Part shown: piece by piece, positions 13,255 to 25,516 of the stretch
Layout of the letters: each line of letters begins with the position of its first letter
Position numbering within the stretch: the stretch's first letter is position 1
Origin: Plantago major
Lineage: Eukaryota; Streptophyta; Magnoliopsida; Lamiales; Plantaginaceae
Direction of reading: 5' to 3'
NCBI GenBank assembly: GCA_026545765.1
Contig: CM048842.1
Span: forward strand, 74,412,871-74,476,870
DNA: 64,000 nt
Notes under the pieces: model-generated
Seen by the model: the letters and a program-made list of their open reading frames with translations, nothing else
Told to the model about the DNA's origin: nothing
The model's database searches: none
Made by a program: the position numbers and the translations under genes

Positions 13255-13550
13255 CGGTTCAAAACTCGGAGCCTGATCCATAGGGGAGCATTGAAAGTGC
13301 TCGATATATGGTCCTATCGGTTATACATTATAAGGATCTTCGTTTCTCCTGTTGAGCATGTAAGATATGTTAGATTCGACATCACACTGTATTTGGATGT
13401 ACGGTTCTCTGGCTTTATCTTTGTCCGTTGGCAAATCTTTTCTGCCTTTTGTGTAAATCGGCTTCCCAAACTTGTAGTACAAGCGGCCAGGGACTATTGG
13501 TAGAAGCCGTGGAGTAAATAAAGCTTGATTTGCAACTTCTCCACTCATTC
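13255..13550 (-). pseudogene. C-terminal fragment of a phytyl ester synthase / DGAT-like acyltransferase
   Basis: On the minus strand the frame reads GEVANQALFTPRLLP, then PGRLYYKFGKPI, then a charged helix and RRNEDPYNV before a stop. Past the stop, the same frame recovers a tail ending DQAPSFEP near 13255. This matches the conserved C-terminal acyltransferase end of plant PES/ELT proteins, which esterify phytol and diacylglycerol in chloroplast plastoglobules. The rest of the protein (about 600 residues or more, including the N-terminal alpha/beta hydrolase part) is absent. An in-frame stop precedes and another interrupts the fragment. It is flanked by two inverted MITEs. Assignment is by remembered family pattern. 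Confidence 0.7.
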
Positions 13551-14208
13551 AAGCTCTGTCGAACATGCAAATTGGTGTTCCTTCTGCTATTCAACGTGTA
13601 AAATAATTGCAATTTGGGATTGGGACGTCTAGACTCGAGACATTCTAAAGCAGCACCTCCCAGTTGCTTTTGTCAATTTCAATCTGCTGCTGTGTTATGT
13701 TAACTGATGCGTTTGTTTTATCCAACACCATTCATTCATTCAATTAGTTTTAGTTGTCTGTCACAATCAAAAGTGATATACTGTATCCCACATAAGCTGC
13801 AAGTGATATACAATTGTGAATTCCGCTTATTTTCCGTGTCCACTAATTATATTCCAGTTTTAATGTACGCACAAGTGCAAAAATATAAAACGAAGGCCGC
13901 CTTGTTCTCTCGCCAAACAAGGTCTCGATATCTGTATGCATGACCGATGTCTTAAATTTCTTGTTTTTCATATTAACACGACGCCAAACAAGGAGATAAA
14001 TTTCTTTAACGCTGTGTGTATGAAGTCTATTATGCCGGAAATTACTAAGATGACGAGGAGTTGGCTTCTTCTTGTTCCCCATTTTTATTTTTCCAAATGG
14101 ACTCTTGTCCGGACAAGTACAGTACTGTAAAATAACTACAGCTTGCAATGTGATTGGCTCGGATCGCTTAGCATGACGTCCGTTTGCATGTTGGTTGTCT
14201 GAGGCTCT
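13551..14208. other. Intergenic DNA, nothing recognised
   Basis: A 124-residue minus-strand frame at 13843-14217 has no recognisable family pattern and its codons look random. No RNA gene was seen. Confidence 0.4.
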
Positions 14209-14456
14209 GTTTAACACAAGCTTATTAGTTCGATGAGTTTATTTTCACAATAAACCTGTTACGTGAATACCTAGTTGGTAGCTGATTTGATAAGCTTGTC
14301 CAAGAAGCTTATAAAAAAATAAGCTATCTGATTTGTTTTTACCTATCATATTTAACAAATTAGCTAATTGATTTACTATACACTTTTATAAAAATCAACT
14401 AGCTTATTATCTACTCAATTAGCTTATCAGCTACCAGCTAGCTAGTTTTGCTAAAC
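14209..14456 (-). mobile_element. hAT-like MITE, copy 2 (inverted)
   Basis: The 248-bp element runs GTTTAACACAAGCTT to AGTTTTGCTAAAC. Its reverse complement aligns along its full length with 12565-12806. The pair is therefore inverted and encloses the acyltransferase gene fragment. The outer base pairs extend to ACTCCGTTTAGCA on one side. Confidence 0.65.
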
Positions 14457-15490
14457 GGAGTCTGAATGGATGTTTTTCCTTCTGTGAATCTTACTACAGT
14501 TGTTTTTCAATCAAATTCAGTACTTTCTTGTGGTATCATTTACGCTATAGTCAAATTCTTGTAAAAGTAAAGATGTTTTTATAATAATAGAAAAATCATC
14601 CCTCGCCCGTAATCACCTTATTTGCACTATTATAAGTGTAAAATTTTTCTTTTTTAGTTAAAAATTAACCCATTTACAAGACTCATTAGTCATAATATTA
14701 TCTATCATACTACTACTATTTAACTTCAACTGGAAATTTCTTATGTTTTGTAATGAGTATGACTTTACATACTTCCTCCGATCCGTCCCAGGCTCAAATT
14801 TTCGTGGGCTTGGTCACGAGCTCTAAAAATGAAGGTATATAAATAACTAAAATAGTTTAGAAAGCGTAGAGATGAATGAATAAAGTAAGAAAAATTGTGA
14901 ATGAACTATAAAAATAGGTTTCCCATTGAAGGTAAGCATCCAACAAAGCAAGCGGAAGTCCAAATAACCAAAGATGAAAAGTTGAGATTGGAATGACTCC
15001 AAACATAATACGGGAATTTAAGATTGTGACTGAAGAAATATTTATTATATATGAACAATTGTTTGCGAGTGGTCGTCTCTCAGAAATGAGGAATGTAACA
15101 TCACATTTCGTTTTAAACGTAAGACGCTTAAAAATGGGGGTGACACATCTATCACGTACGTTTATTAAACACATGATTTAGTGATATGTTTTCTAATGAG
15201 TCGGAAATTTATGCAGTTTACACGTTCTTTTACGTGTTTTTGATTTACAAAATGACTTGATGAAGTAAGTATGTTTCCACAAAAGAAAATCTAAAATCGA
15301 ATTTCCAACCAATAAAAAACAACTCAACATGCAAATCAACACCGTGTCGAAAAGACGCTATAAAAGGAAGAGAAGACCAGTTGGTTTCAAAATCAGATTT
15401 CCAAGTTCTAACGTCACACCCCATTCTGCTCAAATCACTCTTTCCGCAAAAACAGGTACACTATTCTGCACAAATTCCAGCTTCAAGAAG
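14457..15490. other. Upstream region of the rhomboid gene
   Basis: A lone Stowaway-type end (TACTTCCTCCGATCCGTCCC) lies near 14770, followed by a MITE-like AT-rich body without a clear second end. Reading frames at 14857-15174 are not convincing. The stretch from about 15300 to 15490 is likely 5' UTR; an in-frame ATG at 15329 is judged upstream. Confidence 0.45.
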
Positions 15491-17920
15491 ATGAGAAACA
15501 GAGATCTGGAAAAGGCATCAGCTACAAAGAACGGTAACCACCACCAATCATCTTATGACATAGGCCACACAGACACCCAGTGGACTTCATGGCTCATTCC
15601 CATGATAATCGTCGCCAACATCGCCATGTTCGTTGTCATCATGTTCGTCAACAATTGCCCCGCTCACGGTGGCAGCTGTGTTGCCAGATTCTTTGGAAGG
15701 CTTTCATTTCAGCCTCTCAGCGAAAACCCTCTTTTCGGCCCTTCTTCCTTAACGTAAAGCTCTCACCTTTCTTGTTTTTTCCGCTCTCTCTATATGTATT
15801 TTTTATATTCTTGTCTACAATTTTAGCTAGTGAAGAAGATCATGCGTTTCTTGATTTTGTGTTTGTTTATCGATTAGGTTTAGTGGTTTACAGTTGGATT
15901 AGAGATTAATTTTTGGTTGAATTGGATTGCTCTCCCAGTGGTTTTATTGACTAGATTAGTATGGTTTAGATTAATTGAGGATTCAAGGACTAAATTTACT
16001 GATTTTCTTGATTTGTGGAATTTGCACCTTGATTTAATACCAATTTTAGGTTAGATCTGTGTTAGTCTCTCATTTCTAATTCTAGCTGATGATATATTAG
16101 AGTATTAGACGTGTTTGCGGAATCTAATCTGTTCAATTTGGGGGGCTTGAGATTGAATTGTATGTCCAATTACCCTGGTGGCAGAAGATAAATTGATTTC
16201 TAGTATTATATAGAGAAGCTTCATACTGGGAGGAAATAAGTCGGTAAATCTAATTTGGAGTCTGTAAAAAAATTGCTATGATCTTATGTAAGTGCGATGT
16301 CATATGAAGTATTCGAGTACTTCTGGTTAGTTACTGATTACTGATCGACATTTAATGTGAAGTCGATTTTTGGCGCCTCTGGTTTGAATACGACATTGCA
16401 TTTTCGGATATGTTATCTATTGTTTCGCCTGTAACGTTCTATCATTTTCTTTGACATTGTTATAATTCTTTGATTTATCATACCTTTACTTGAGGATTTT
16501 GTCAAATAATATTGTTTGCTTAGCTGATAACAAGAAAGCACGTTTGTTGTGTCTTTTTCCTTATCAATTATGACATTTTAGTTCCATACATACACTATCT
16601 ATAAATACTTCTCACAATATCGGCTGTTATTAGGCTTTTCTGGTTTGTTGCTCGAATTATTGCTGTACTGGTAGTAATATACTAGGAAGGTCTCACATGA
16701 TTATATGAATTTTTGGTTCAGTAAGACCGGTGTTTGTAATTACAGTGCTTGATTGAGCTATGAAATTGTTGGGGAGTCTCTTTCTACTAGAAATGTACTC
16801 AAATTATCTTCTTTTACAGACTGGAAAAACTCGGTGGACTTACATGGGATAAAATAGTGCACCAGGGTCAAACATGGAGGCTCGTAACTTGCATTTGGCT
16901 GCATGCTGGTGTTATTCATTTACTTGTCAATATGCTGAGCTTGGTATTTATTGGAATTCGTCTCGAACAGCAATTTGGCTTTGGTAAGCATCAGTTTATT
17001 TCTGCTGCAAGCCCGCTAGGCGCTAACTGGCCACACAAGTTGTGCACACTTTTTTGATACAAACTCTCATTATCATCTACTTCAAAATGTTTTATACAGT
17101 GCGAGTGGGAGGAATTTACCTAATCTCAGGCATTGGTGGGAGCATACTTTCTTCCTTGTTTATTCAGAGGAGTATCTCTGTCGGGGCATCTGGTGCTCTA
17201 TTTGGTCTTCTCGGTGCACTGTTGTCTGAATTACTTACAAATTGGACAATCTATACGAATAAGGTAAGATCTGCCTTTAAATACCTGGCTAACTTTGGCA
17301 GTTTATAAGAATTCTATTAATTACAACTTCATTTCCACAGGCTGCAGCTCTTTTTACTCTGATTGTCATCGTTGCTATTAACTTGGCTGTCGGTATTCTG
17401 CCTCACGTTGACAACTTTGCACATATTGGAGGTTTCTTGAGTGGCTTTCTTCTTGGATTTGTGTTACTAATCAGACCCCAGTTTGGTTGGCACGAAAGCA
17501 GTTATCTTCCAGTCAATGCTCGGCCAAGGTTCAAATACACAGTCTACCAATATATCTTCTGGATTGCTGCCACTATATTGTTGATTGTCGGGTAAGCTTC
17601 TCCATTACACGCTCCTTATCAGAACACCGAGCATATATTGTTCACACATGATGAAAAGTGCAGCTTCCTATGTGAATAGTATGCCACTGTAACATCTTAT
17701 CTTGGAACAACTTCTTTTTGCCTAATGCTACACTTTGTGGTTAATGTAGCTGACCCAAGGCTAAGTTGAAACTTTCTTTTAACTGTCCTGCACGTTTATT
17801 CTGTGCAGATACACGGTGGGATTGGTGATGCTTTTCAGGGGAGAGAATGGTAACGATAGATGTAGCTGGTGTCATTATATGAGCTGTGTCCCTACATCAA
17901 GATGGAAGTGTAACAACTGA
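15491..17920 (+). CDS. RBL2: Rhomboid-like intramembrane serine protease, RBL2 type
   Basis: This polytopic membrane protease cleaves transmembrane substrates. Plant relatives of this type sit in the Golgi or secretory system, which is inferred here. Five exons, 15491-15753, 16820-16983, 17100-17263, 17341-17591 and 17809-17920, give 317 residues. Hydrophobic segments start at about residue 33 ([20 protein letters not shown]), with the rhomboid core at 105-260. The catalytic parts are intact: H121-x3-N125 in HLLVN, the serine S173 in GASGALFG, and the partner histidine H225 in [11 protein letters not shown] Cys-bearing tail follows the last membrane segment. An upstream in-frame ATG (15329) would add 54 basic, unconserved residues, so 15491 was preferred. 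The subfamily name is from memory and less sure than the family. Confidence 0.93.
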
Positions 17921-18432
17921 TGTGGAAGTTTTATGCATCGTCATCTGTCCTCATAGCTCTCTTTTCTACATTCTTTTGCAGTAGAGTGTTCTTGTTTAGA
18001 AGTAGCCATTCATATACTTATGTACATGCATAGATACACAGACAGCGTTTGATGAGTTTCCTGATATATTAAGCTACTGTTGCGTATACTTACTGATGAT
18101 ATACATCTTACTTATCCCGGTAGTATCTTTTCTTTTTGGTTCGTTGGCCTCGGGGGTTTTATAACTTATCTTTTTTCTTCTGACACGTTTAGCCGTGTAA
18201 CTTCCATAAGCGTTTCACATACTTGTATAAAATCTAGAATGTTTCATCGCAAGTCATTTGAACCTCATAAAAATGCCTTCAAGGAGAGCTCTTGTAAAAG
18301 CAGAACTGGGAAATACTGAATTCCATCTAATCTGCTTACTGAAAAGCAGAAACAGAGAATAGCTATTAAGAGTCGTGTTAATCTGTTGCCTTTGTCAAAT
18401 AATTTACTGAAAATACTTGCTCGAAAAGGCTA
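17921..18432. other. Rhomboid gene 3' flank
   Basis: This holds 3' UTR and downstream sequence. A short open frame at 18080-18319 shows no family pattern. Nothing else was recognised. Confidence 0.45.
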
Positions 18433-18698
18433 CTCCCTCCCTCTTTCCCGACAATCTGGGCACATTTCTTTTCAGCACTGTTTTTAAGAAAGTCAATTGT
18501 TTATTGTTTGTTATTGAAGAGAGAAATGATAAAGAATTGAAAAGGTACGAGACATAAGATATATAATGATAAAGAATGGAAAAAGTAAGAGAGATAGTTG
18601 AGTTAGTGGGAGTACTTTTTTGCTATTTTTGTAATGAGACTAGATTCGTGGGACGTCTATAAAAGGAATATGTGTCCAGATTGTCGAGACGGAGGGAG
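18433..18698. mobile_element. Stowaway-like MITE
   Basis: The 266-bp element starts CTCCCTCCCTCTTTCCCGAC and ends with the near-complement GTCGAGACGGAGGGAG. TA dinucleotides flank both ends. The inverted repeats extend inward (GACAATCTGGGCACAT on the left pairs with ATGTGTCCAGATTGTC on the right). It has no coding capacity. Confidence 0.85.
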
Positions 18699-18974
18699 TA
18701 CATTATGAGATGTAGGTTTCATCAACCTACACTTTATCTCACTCTTGTATGCTCTGCGTCGCGGATCCAACTTTAAAAGTGCGAGTTAAGCTTATCTCGT
18801 TGACTAGCTTATTTTAATTTTTACGAACTATACTCAAATCTTCTTAATTCGTTTTAATCAATAATTCTAACAGTGTGTTATAGTTTTTATCAATTGCGAA
18901 TTTCAATTCGAGTTGAATTTTCTACTGATTATCAAACAGTCCGAGTATTTTTGTATCGTCACAACTTTACATTA

Positions 18975-19025
18975 AAACCAGTAAGTAATGATCCTAGCTA
19001 ATACACAAATCTTTCATAACTGCCG
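18975..19025 (+). repeat. 51-bp direct repeat, left copy
   Basis: The sequence AAACCAGTAAGTAATGATCC to TAACTGCCG is repeated at 19239-19289 with two mismatches. The two copies frame a plastid rRNA-derived segment. Confidence 0.85.
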
Positions 19026-19170
19026 CTGCTTCTAAGCAAACCTCATGGATGTCTCGCACCCCTACCTCCTTTATCACTGAGCGATCATTTAGGGGCCTTA
19101 GCTGGTGATCCAGGCTGTTTCCCTCTCGATGATGAAGCTTATCCCCCATAGTCTCACTGGCCAACCTTGG
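19022..19170 (-). pseudogene. Nuclear-integrated plastid 23S rRNA fragment
   Basis: Read on the minus strand this segment follows chloroplast 23S rRNA (central part of the molecule). It passes through AGTGAGACTATGGGGGATAA, a GGGAAACAGCC stretch, 'agctaaggcccctaaatgat', then CGCTCAGTGATAAAGGAGGT and a 'ttgcttagaagcag' end. It differs from the remembered plastid sequence by scattered substitutions and small deletions, as expected of an old insertion. It is far too short to be an rRNA gene. Sequence similarity fades toward 19200. Confidence 0.85.
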
Positions 19171-19238
19171 TAATTAATCGTTGTTATTTCAAGGTCAATC
19201 TATTCACCCGTTGAGATAATATTTTTCCCTATTCGCTA

Positions 19239-19289
19239 AAACCAGTAAGTAATTATCCTAGCTAATACACAGATCTTTCATAACTGCCG
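19239..19289 (+). repeat. 51-bp direct repeat, right copy
   Basis: This is the second copy of the 18975-19025 sequence. It lies just past the plastid-derived segment and about 200 bp before the end of the F-box-associated gene. Confidence 0.85.
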
Positions 19290-19544
19290 AATAACTAACT
19301 CCCAACTTGACAAAGGCAGTAGATGGGAAAGTGCTTGCAAAGGCGTTTCTTTTGTATCTTCATCTGTGTTTTTCCTCCATGTAATTCCCAACATTAGCAG
19401 TTGTAACTCTATATTGTTGATTTCAAAAGAAACGAAAGACAGAACCTGTCTAAAATCAGGTTCTAATTTCAACACAGTCTAAATTTCAAAGTGCACTATG
19501 TCATGAGTTGTTACTTATTTAACTGTACAGAAGGTTAAAATCAC

Positions 19545-20810
19545 TCAACAGATGAGACTCTCCCGGAAATGCCAAGCTTCTAAGGCCCTCCACTTACGTT
19601 GGTAGTTGTTGTATAATGTCACAAACTTATTTTTCCTCATCGTGAACAACTTAAGTTCCAAATGATCCTGGTCATTCCTGCTGGCAACCAATAGATCACC
19701 ATTCGGTTGGCTATAAACAATCGCACGATAAGGTGCTGCCTCTAACCAACGAATGCACGTCTCTGCACTATAGGGATGCACGTCTAACCAACTCGTTTCA
19801 ACTTGTTTGAAGGTGAGGTCTTCAGGGGACACTGTCCATATCCGGACCTTGTTTGAATGTTCACAGGCTGCATAAATGAGGACGAGTGTTTCTTTCCTAA
19901 TGACCTCAAAAGGGAAGCAGCATGCCTCATTTGGAATAGGACTACTGACGTGAAATGTTTCATTGCTCAAATCGAAGGCTATGATCCTCTTAGGTTCGTT
20001 GGTGATCCTCCTTTCCCCTATCCAGTATAGCCGACTCCCCATAGCTATCACATTGCCCGTGGTCTTGAAACGATCCTCTGAGCATCTGATGTACTTCCAA
20101 GAATTTGAACGAAGGGAGTAGAGTTGGATCTTAGAGCTCCTAAACGCCATAACAAAATTAACCAATAAAGACAGACAAACACAGAAATATATGGAAACAA
20201 ATTCATTACGCTAATGAATGAATGTGTTCAGTTGTACCGGGAATGATCAAGTGGCTGTTGAGCTCTGAAAAGTTTAAAATCGTCGTGCTGCTGATCATAT
20301 CCGAAGCCTGTAATCACATAAGCCTGGTAATGGAGGGAATTGCAGCTGGTAAATACTTTCAAGTTAAGGGCAGGGTTCCTTAGCTCGAACTTGTTACAGT
20401 CACTTGTTAAACATATCCATCCCTTGGCAGATCCCACCACGGAGGTAGCTTGATTCCCAAACATCCCCATGTGCTCCTCCGGCACCCTGGAGGAGAAATT
20501 GAGGCTAACTTCGCGTAAGTAACCAATGTGTCGCTTTCCGCCTTGGATGGATGGTGGTAGTGCATCTTCGCAAACTGGTGGTCCCCCAAAACAGAACACC
20601 ACGTTCTGGAGACAAATTTGAGATGGACTTGACCGGGAGTCGACAGAGGACAATTTCACCGGGAAGTTTACTGGTGGTTACTAATCCGTCTGAGAATAGT
20701 GGCGGGAGTGTAACGTCTTCGATCAGGAGGGCCAAACCCCGGGTTGTACGGTTCCGGTACCACGCCTTAAACTTTTGAAAAAGATGAAAGCTATTATAAA
20801 CACCGGACAT
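19545..20810 (-). pseudogene. F-box-associated (FBA) domain gene, disrupted, without a recognisable F-box
   Basis: F-box proteins recruit targets to SCF ubiquitin ligases; the FBA region binds the target. The downstream part reads well: VVGSAKGWICL, then LRNPALNLK, then GFGYDQQHDDFKL, ending before a likely 98-nt intron (20237-20140). The frame resumes at 20139 with SSKIQLYSLRSNSWKYI and runs to the stop at 19545. These are the classic FBA blocks. Upstream, a minus-strand frame from 20810 (SGVYNSFHL...TLPPLFSDGL) changes frame near 20660 before joining the FBA part. No F-box (LPxxxxxxILxRLP...CKxW) lies ahead of it. The N-terminus is therefore lost or lies in an exon not recognised, and the locus is probably a pseudogene. 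Confidence 0.7.
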
Positions 20811-21485
20811 AAAAGTTGCACTGCTGCCTTAATCGTCATAGAGACGGGCAGGGATCGAGCTAGCCTAGCAAGTTCTGTATATTGACAAGCAAGCTTGGTT
20901 AAAAGTTAAAACAAACAAGGAGATGGGCCGGGTTAATTATTTTCAACGAGCTGCTATTGGCCGAAATATATTCGATATTGGAATTAATCCGACTATATAA
21001 TCATCAATAAAGTGACAAAGTATTCCAAACATACATTCGTATTACGAGTCATCATTGATGTTAACTTGGCCTAATGCTAGAGTTTGTGGTTAATGTGGTT
21101 AAGATGGAAGTATAACAACTGTGTGGAAGTTTCCAAGTGTTGAAGGGGAAATTTGGCGATTGGAAGTGTTCCCTTACAGTGTATTTAGTGATCAAAGTAG
21201 CTCAAACACTAGATGAGTTTGTTAAGATTTTACCATTCTGATTCCTGTACAATGTAGAGGCACAGCATTATTGTGAAACTTCTACTGACCATGTACATTT
21301 TGCTTCGGATTAAACGTTCAAAATTTTAACATGAACATTATGATCGAATCAAAACGTTAAAAGTTTTTGGAATCACGATGTGTACAGAAATGCCGCTGTG
21401 CGTTGTTACATATAATTGAACTCCTAGCACTACTTCAGAACTCAAACATGGCATTATCTAAGGTTAAAAGCAAGGTCTTCATGAG
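20811..21485. other. Intergenic DNA between two convergently oriented minus-strand genes
   Basis: No gene was recognised. Positions near 21070-21140 echo sequence downstream of the rhomboid gene (around 17720-17760 and 17900-17930; for example 'taatgctacactttgtggttaatgt' against 'taatgctagagtttgtggttaatgt'). This suggests an old local duplication of the rhomboid 3' end. Confidence 0.4.
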
Positions 21486-24400
21486 TTAGTATCTGAGCAA
21501 ATGACTACCGCTGAAACCAGCAACATCTCTAATAGGCATGCCAAGCCTGTCAAGGCGTCCCGAACCAGGATAAGCCTTGTTGGCGAAATTAGCCTGCAAT
21601 GCCGAAACTCTCTGAGGCCTTGAATCACCATAACCACCATGAACAGAATATCTTTTCGCAGAGCTTGATCTCTCGTAATAATGGGGTCGCTGCTTTGGAG
21701 CACTAAGAGACCTGACCTTAGCTTTCGATGATTCTGTATAAGCCATGTAACTAGGATGATTATCTGAGTAGCCACTGAGACAGCTTCTAGAACCATCACT
21801 CTTTGTCGGGGTATAGGCATCCTTTCTTGACGAAGCTGCGGAGTAGAACTGTGGGCTGTTGTCAGCAGTGCAGAAGGCAGTTTCGTCAATATCTCCAGAG
21901 AAATTCAGTGCTCTCAGAGACTGGACTTCAGCATATGATGGGCTCATAGCTGTTTGACGGGCTGTCGAGTCCTTTGATGTTGATAAGCTATGGCAGTTTT
22001 GGTCCGAGTTGAGGCTAAGGTGAGAAGATTGGAAGAGGCTCCTTCGTCTGGGTGTGACGTGCGGTTTGCCTGAATCTACCTCAAGAATCTTGTCGTTTCT
22101 TTCGTCCCACAACTTCTCTGCCATTTTTCCTTCCATCCTCATGTGGATCCCGTTGGATCTCGAACTATTTCTCTGCATTCATCATCAAGATGTTCAGACA
22201 ATATAGAACAGAACAGAACAAACAATAGAGATGTTCAGAATTCCTAAATTCCAAAACTGGGACTAATAACGGACCTTCAACATCGACTGCTCGCTATTCG
22301 TACTCCTGCCCCGAATTACATGCTCAAATTTCTCGGGGGTTTCCGGCCCCTACAAGTTCATAATTAGCTTAAAGCCTTATTACAAGTCATAAAAACACCT
22401 CTCAAGATGCTTCTTGCTCTATCTTAAATTAACCTCAAAAAGCAGAATAGTAAATAGTACTACAACCCTGCTTTAACTTAAATGCATTAGAAATTTGTAG
22501 TAGTAGGATGTGTAATAAAGGAAATAAGTTATATCAAGGAATATTAACTGTATAGTAATTCTCCAAAATTGCTTATAGAGTTTTAGATATACCATTTGGT
22601 CTTATAGAAATTAGTTGTATTCTGCTGTTTTATTATTGCCAATGCCTGGAGGTGAAAATGTAACAAATGGTCCACTACCCATCTCATTAAATTCAAAATT
22701 TCCAACAAATGTATAAAAGATATATATGCTTCACTTACATGGTAGCTAAAGTGAGAGGATTTGATGCTCGAATGTGGGGAGTCAGAATTGTTCGCTCGAC
22801 CAACTCGAGCTCTAGTTTGTGCTCGGTGAAGTGCTAGCAATTGTCTCAATGCATCTGCAGTCCGCTTCCTCACAAGGTGACCTCTCACTAGAGCTTGCAG
22901 CTTCACTAACGCTTTCAATGCCCGTAAAGCTTTCCTTGACTACAAAATAACATTTAGACGTTAATTCAATTCCACGAAAAGCACTGGAGACAAGTTACCA
23001 AGTTATGGCGCCAAAGGGATTTCAAGAAACTGCCCACTAAAATTTCTAAGTAATTTCGCGCCCAAAAGCTCATGGTTTTTAGTATAGTCTTGTATTGTAC
23101 TTTGTACATACAAGTCTGACAATAGAAAGACTCAAACATCTGAACAATATGTGGTCTCTAAAGTGAAGAAAAAGTAAAATCTTGAAGCAACCTTATTTTA
23201 AAATTATTATAAAGCAAGACAAAGTGGACCACCAAATTATCCAACTGGAAGCAGAAATCTTCCAAATCTTACAGGCTTTAGAGAACTTTATAGTGGCATG
23301 TAACTTTTCAATAACCCGTACACTTGCTCCAACTAGCCATTACCAGCAGGTTGGTTCTAAGACAACATCTCAAAAGTGTAATAACCCAAAACATTAGTGC
23401 ATAGTATTTAGTAATTAGTCTAATCTAAACACTTACTAAACCAATTAGTTTAAGCCTCATTCTTAGCAAAATGAAGATAAACATTCACGTGTGAACACTT
23501 GGTAAAGCAAGTCAAAGAGTTGCTACAGACGTAGTGTGAATCTTCTGGTTAATAAACAGCAGAATCAAGTTGCAGATTGTATATAGATAAAAAGAAAAGC
23601 TGCAATACCGACCAGAGGTAAGCTACCATGTCCGGTAATGAGGACAAAACTACATTAATAACAACTACAAGGACATTTAGTAGTTCAATAAATTATTAGT
23701 ACAGTTTGGATGGCGATATTTTCTATTCCCAATAGATACATGAAAGCTCTATTCCAACCACAATGTTTGTAATTAAGATTATATGGTTCTAAATTCAAGA
23801 TTATATGGTTTCACCAATGGCCCACTGGTGCCGGTTCAACCTAGCCTTTGACTCATTCCTCCTAATCACTCACCTTTTCTAAGGAGCTTCTTCATATCCA
23901 CTGGCCAAGTCATAACAACCTCCACATTACCAAAACTTAAGCTTCTAAATCAAACTTAATGGCTCATCATTTTACTAACCACCAATGTATTATGTGCCAT
24001 GTTGTACTTGAAAACATCATTACACTATTTTACACCAAGCGTACAAAAATTTGGTACAAACATCATTACATAGGCAATGCATGTCACTACATTATTGTCT
24101 ATAGGATCATAAAATGATACTCAATCTGTACTGCTAAAATAGTCCACGACGGCCAATAGTTTATTGATTGTTGAGAGATAAGTGATAAAGAATTGAAAAA
24201 ATATGAAAGATAAGATGGAAAAATGATAGAGAATGAAAAAATTGATTTCTATATTCCATTAACAACTTGTTAACTTTACATATTTGAGGAACTTCCTAGG
24301 AAAAAAAAAGGAAAGTTTTTACCGACTAACTAATTCTTTATTATTTATATTTACTACTTTATATCAATTTATTCACTTTATTTATTAATTTTATCATCCA

Positions 24401-25516
24401 ATTACAACTTTATCACTATGATACCACTCACAAAGTTGATAATAGACAGGAGTTAGTATAAGGGTTAGTGGTTTTACTTTTTTACTATTATAGAAAGTGG
24501 ACTAAATTAGTGGGAAAAATAGTTACATTTTTAACGGGTGGGAGGGAGTACATAGTACATAGCAGTTTTACACAAACAAAATAAATAGTAAATAATAATC
24601 AAAATTGTTACAAATACAATTGTAACGGTCTAAATGAAATGGTGGAGTATAATTCGAGTATACAACTTTAATGCCCAGTAATGTAAATCCCAAAAACAAC
24701 TGATGGTTCTATTAAAACTAGAGGCGAAAAGAACCGCTCAATAAATAGTCGGATTGAAAATTTGGCTTAATGTTAGATGATCACAATCAATACCAAAATC
24801 AACACTTCCAAGAATTATTTCATTTTTATCGATCTATGAACACACAAGAAACAGATCACGTTCCTAATGACAAATTGCAATCAAGAATCATATGGTGGTG
24901 ACACGTCACAAAACAACAAAGACATCATTTACACGAAGAACAGTACTAATTACAAAGAAAAAGGCCAAGAAAGCAGCTAAAAACAAGTGAAAAAAGGCAG
25001 AATCTACGCAAGAATTTCGTCACCTCAAATTGTCAACACTATCCATCTCTAAGAAACAAACGGCACCGTTTAACTCACGCATACAAAACGCTGACACTAG
25101 TAAATGACCAAGGTATTCTATACCAATCACTCCCAATGGTGTTTGGCTAACAACTAAACTAAAGTTCCGGATTAAAAACAACTAAACTTGTATATCAAAC
25201 AATGTATAAATGTGAAGAAGAGCATGAGCGTTACCAAATGGGCACGAAAATGAGACTGAATAGTAACGGCAGCCCAGTCTAGTCTCTGGTCGTAATTCCT
25301 TTTCACAGTCTGCTTCACGGTGGCCGTAGCAAGTTCGACAGCTTGACGGTTGACTTGGTCAACGGTGACATGTTGTGGGTTGTTGTAACGGTCTCTGTTG
25401 GACTTGGTGAAGCTCCATTTTTTCTTGGGTGGGTTGGAAGGAGAAGGATGATTTTGGTTGGTTTGGGTTTTTTTCAGGCCTAGGAGACCTCTGAACCATC
25501 TAGAGGCTTTGCCCAT
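21486..25516 (-). CDS. IQ67-domain (IQD) protein, calmodulin-binding microtubule scaffold
   Basis: IQD proteins bind calmodulin and associate with microtubules or the plasma membrane, linking calcium signals to cell shape. On the minus strand four exons, 25516-25235, 22939-22739, 22349-22275 and 22172-21486, give 414 residues with clean GT-AG introns. The N-terminus is MGKASRWFRGLLGLKK, typical of the family. The IQ67 domain spans about 81-147: the first IQ motif (VTIQSHFRAHL) ends exon 1, and SRKALRALKALVKLQALVRGHLVRK opens exon 2. This phase-0 intron position inside IQ67 is a family hallmark. The Ser-rich C-terminal half carries the DUF4005-like ESSKAKVRSLSAPKQRP block. The 2.3-kb first intron holds AT-rich DNA and one stray Stowaway-type end near 24541. 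The exact IQD number cannot be given. Confidence 0.93.

Noticed and set aside
13843..14217. 124-codon minus-strand frame
   Set aside because: No family pattern, no start context, and it runs into the MITE.
24100..24560. Possible complete Stowaway MITE in IQD intron 1
   Set aside because: Only the right end (GGGAGGGAGTA) is clear; no matching left end was found.
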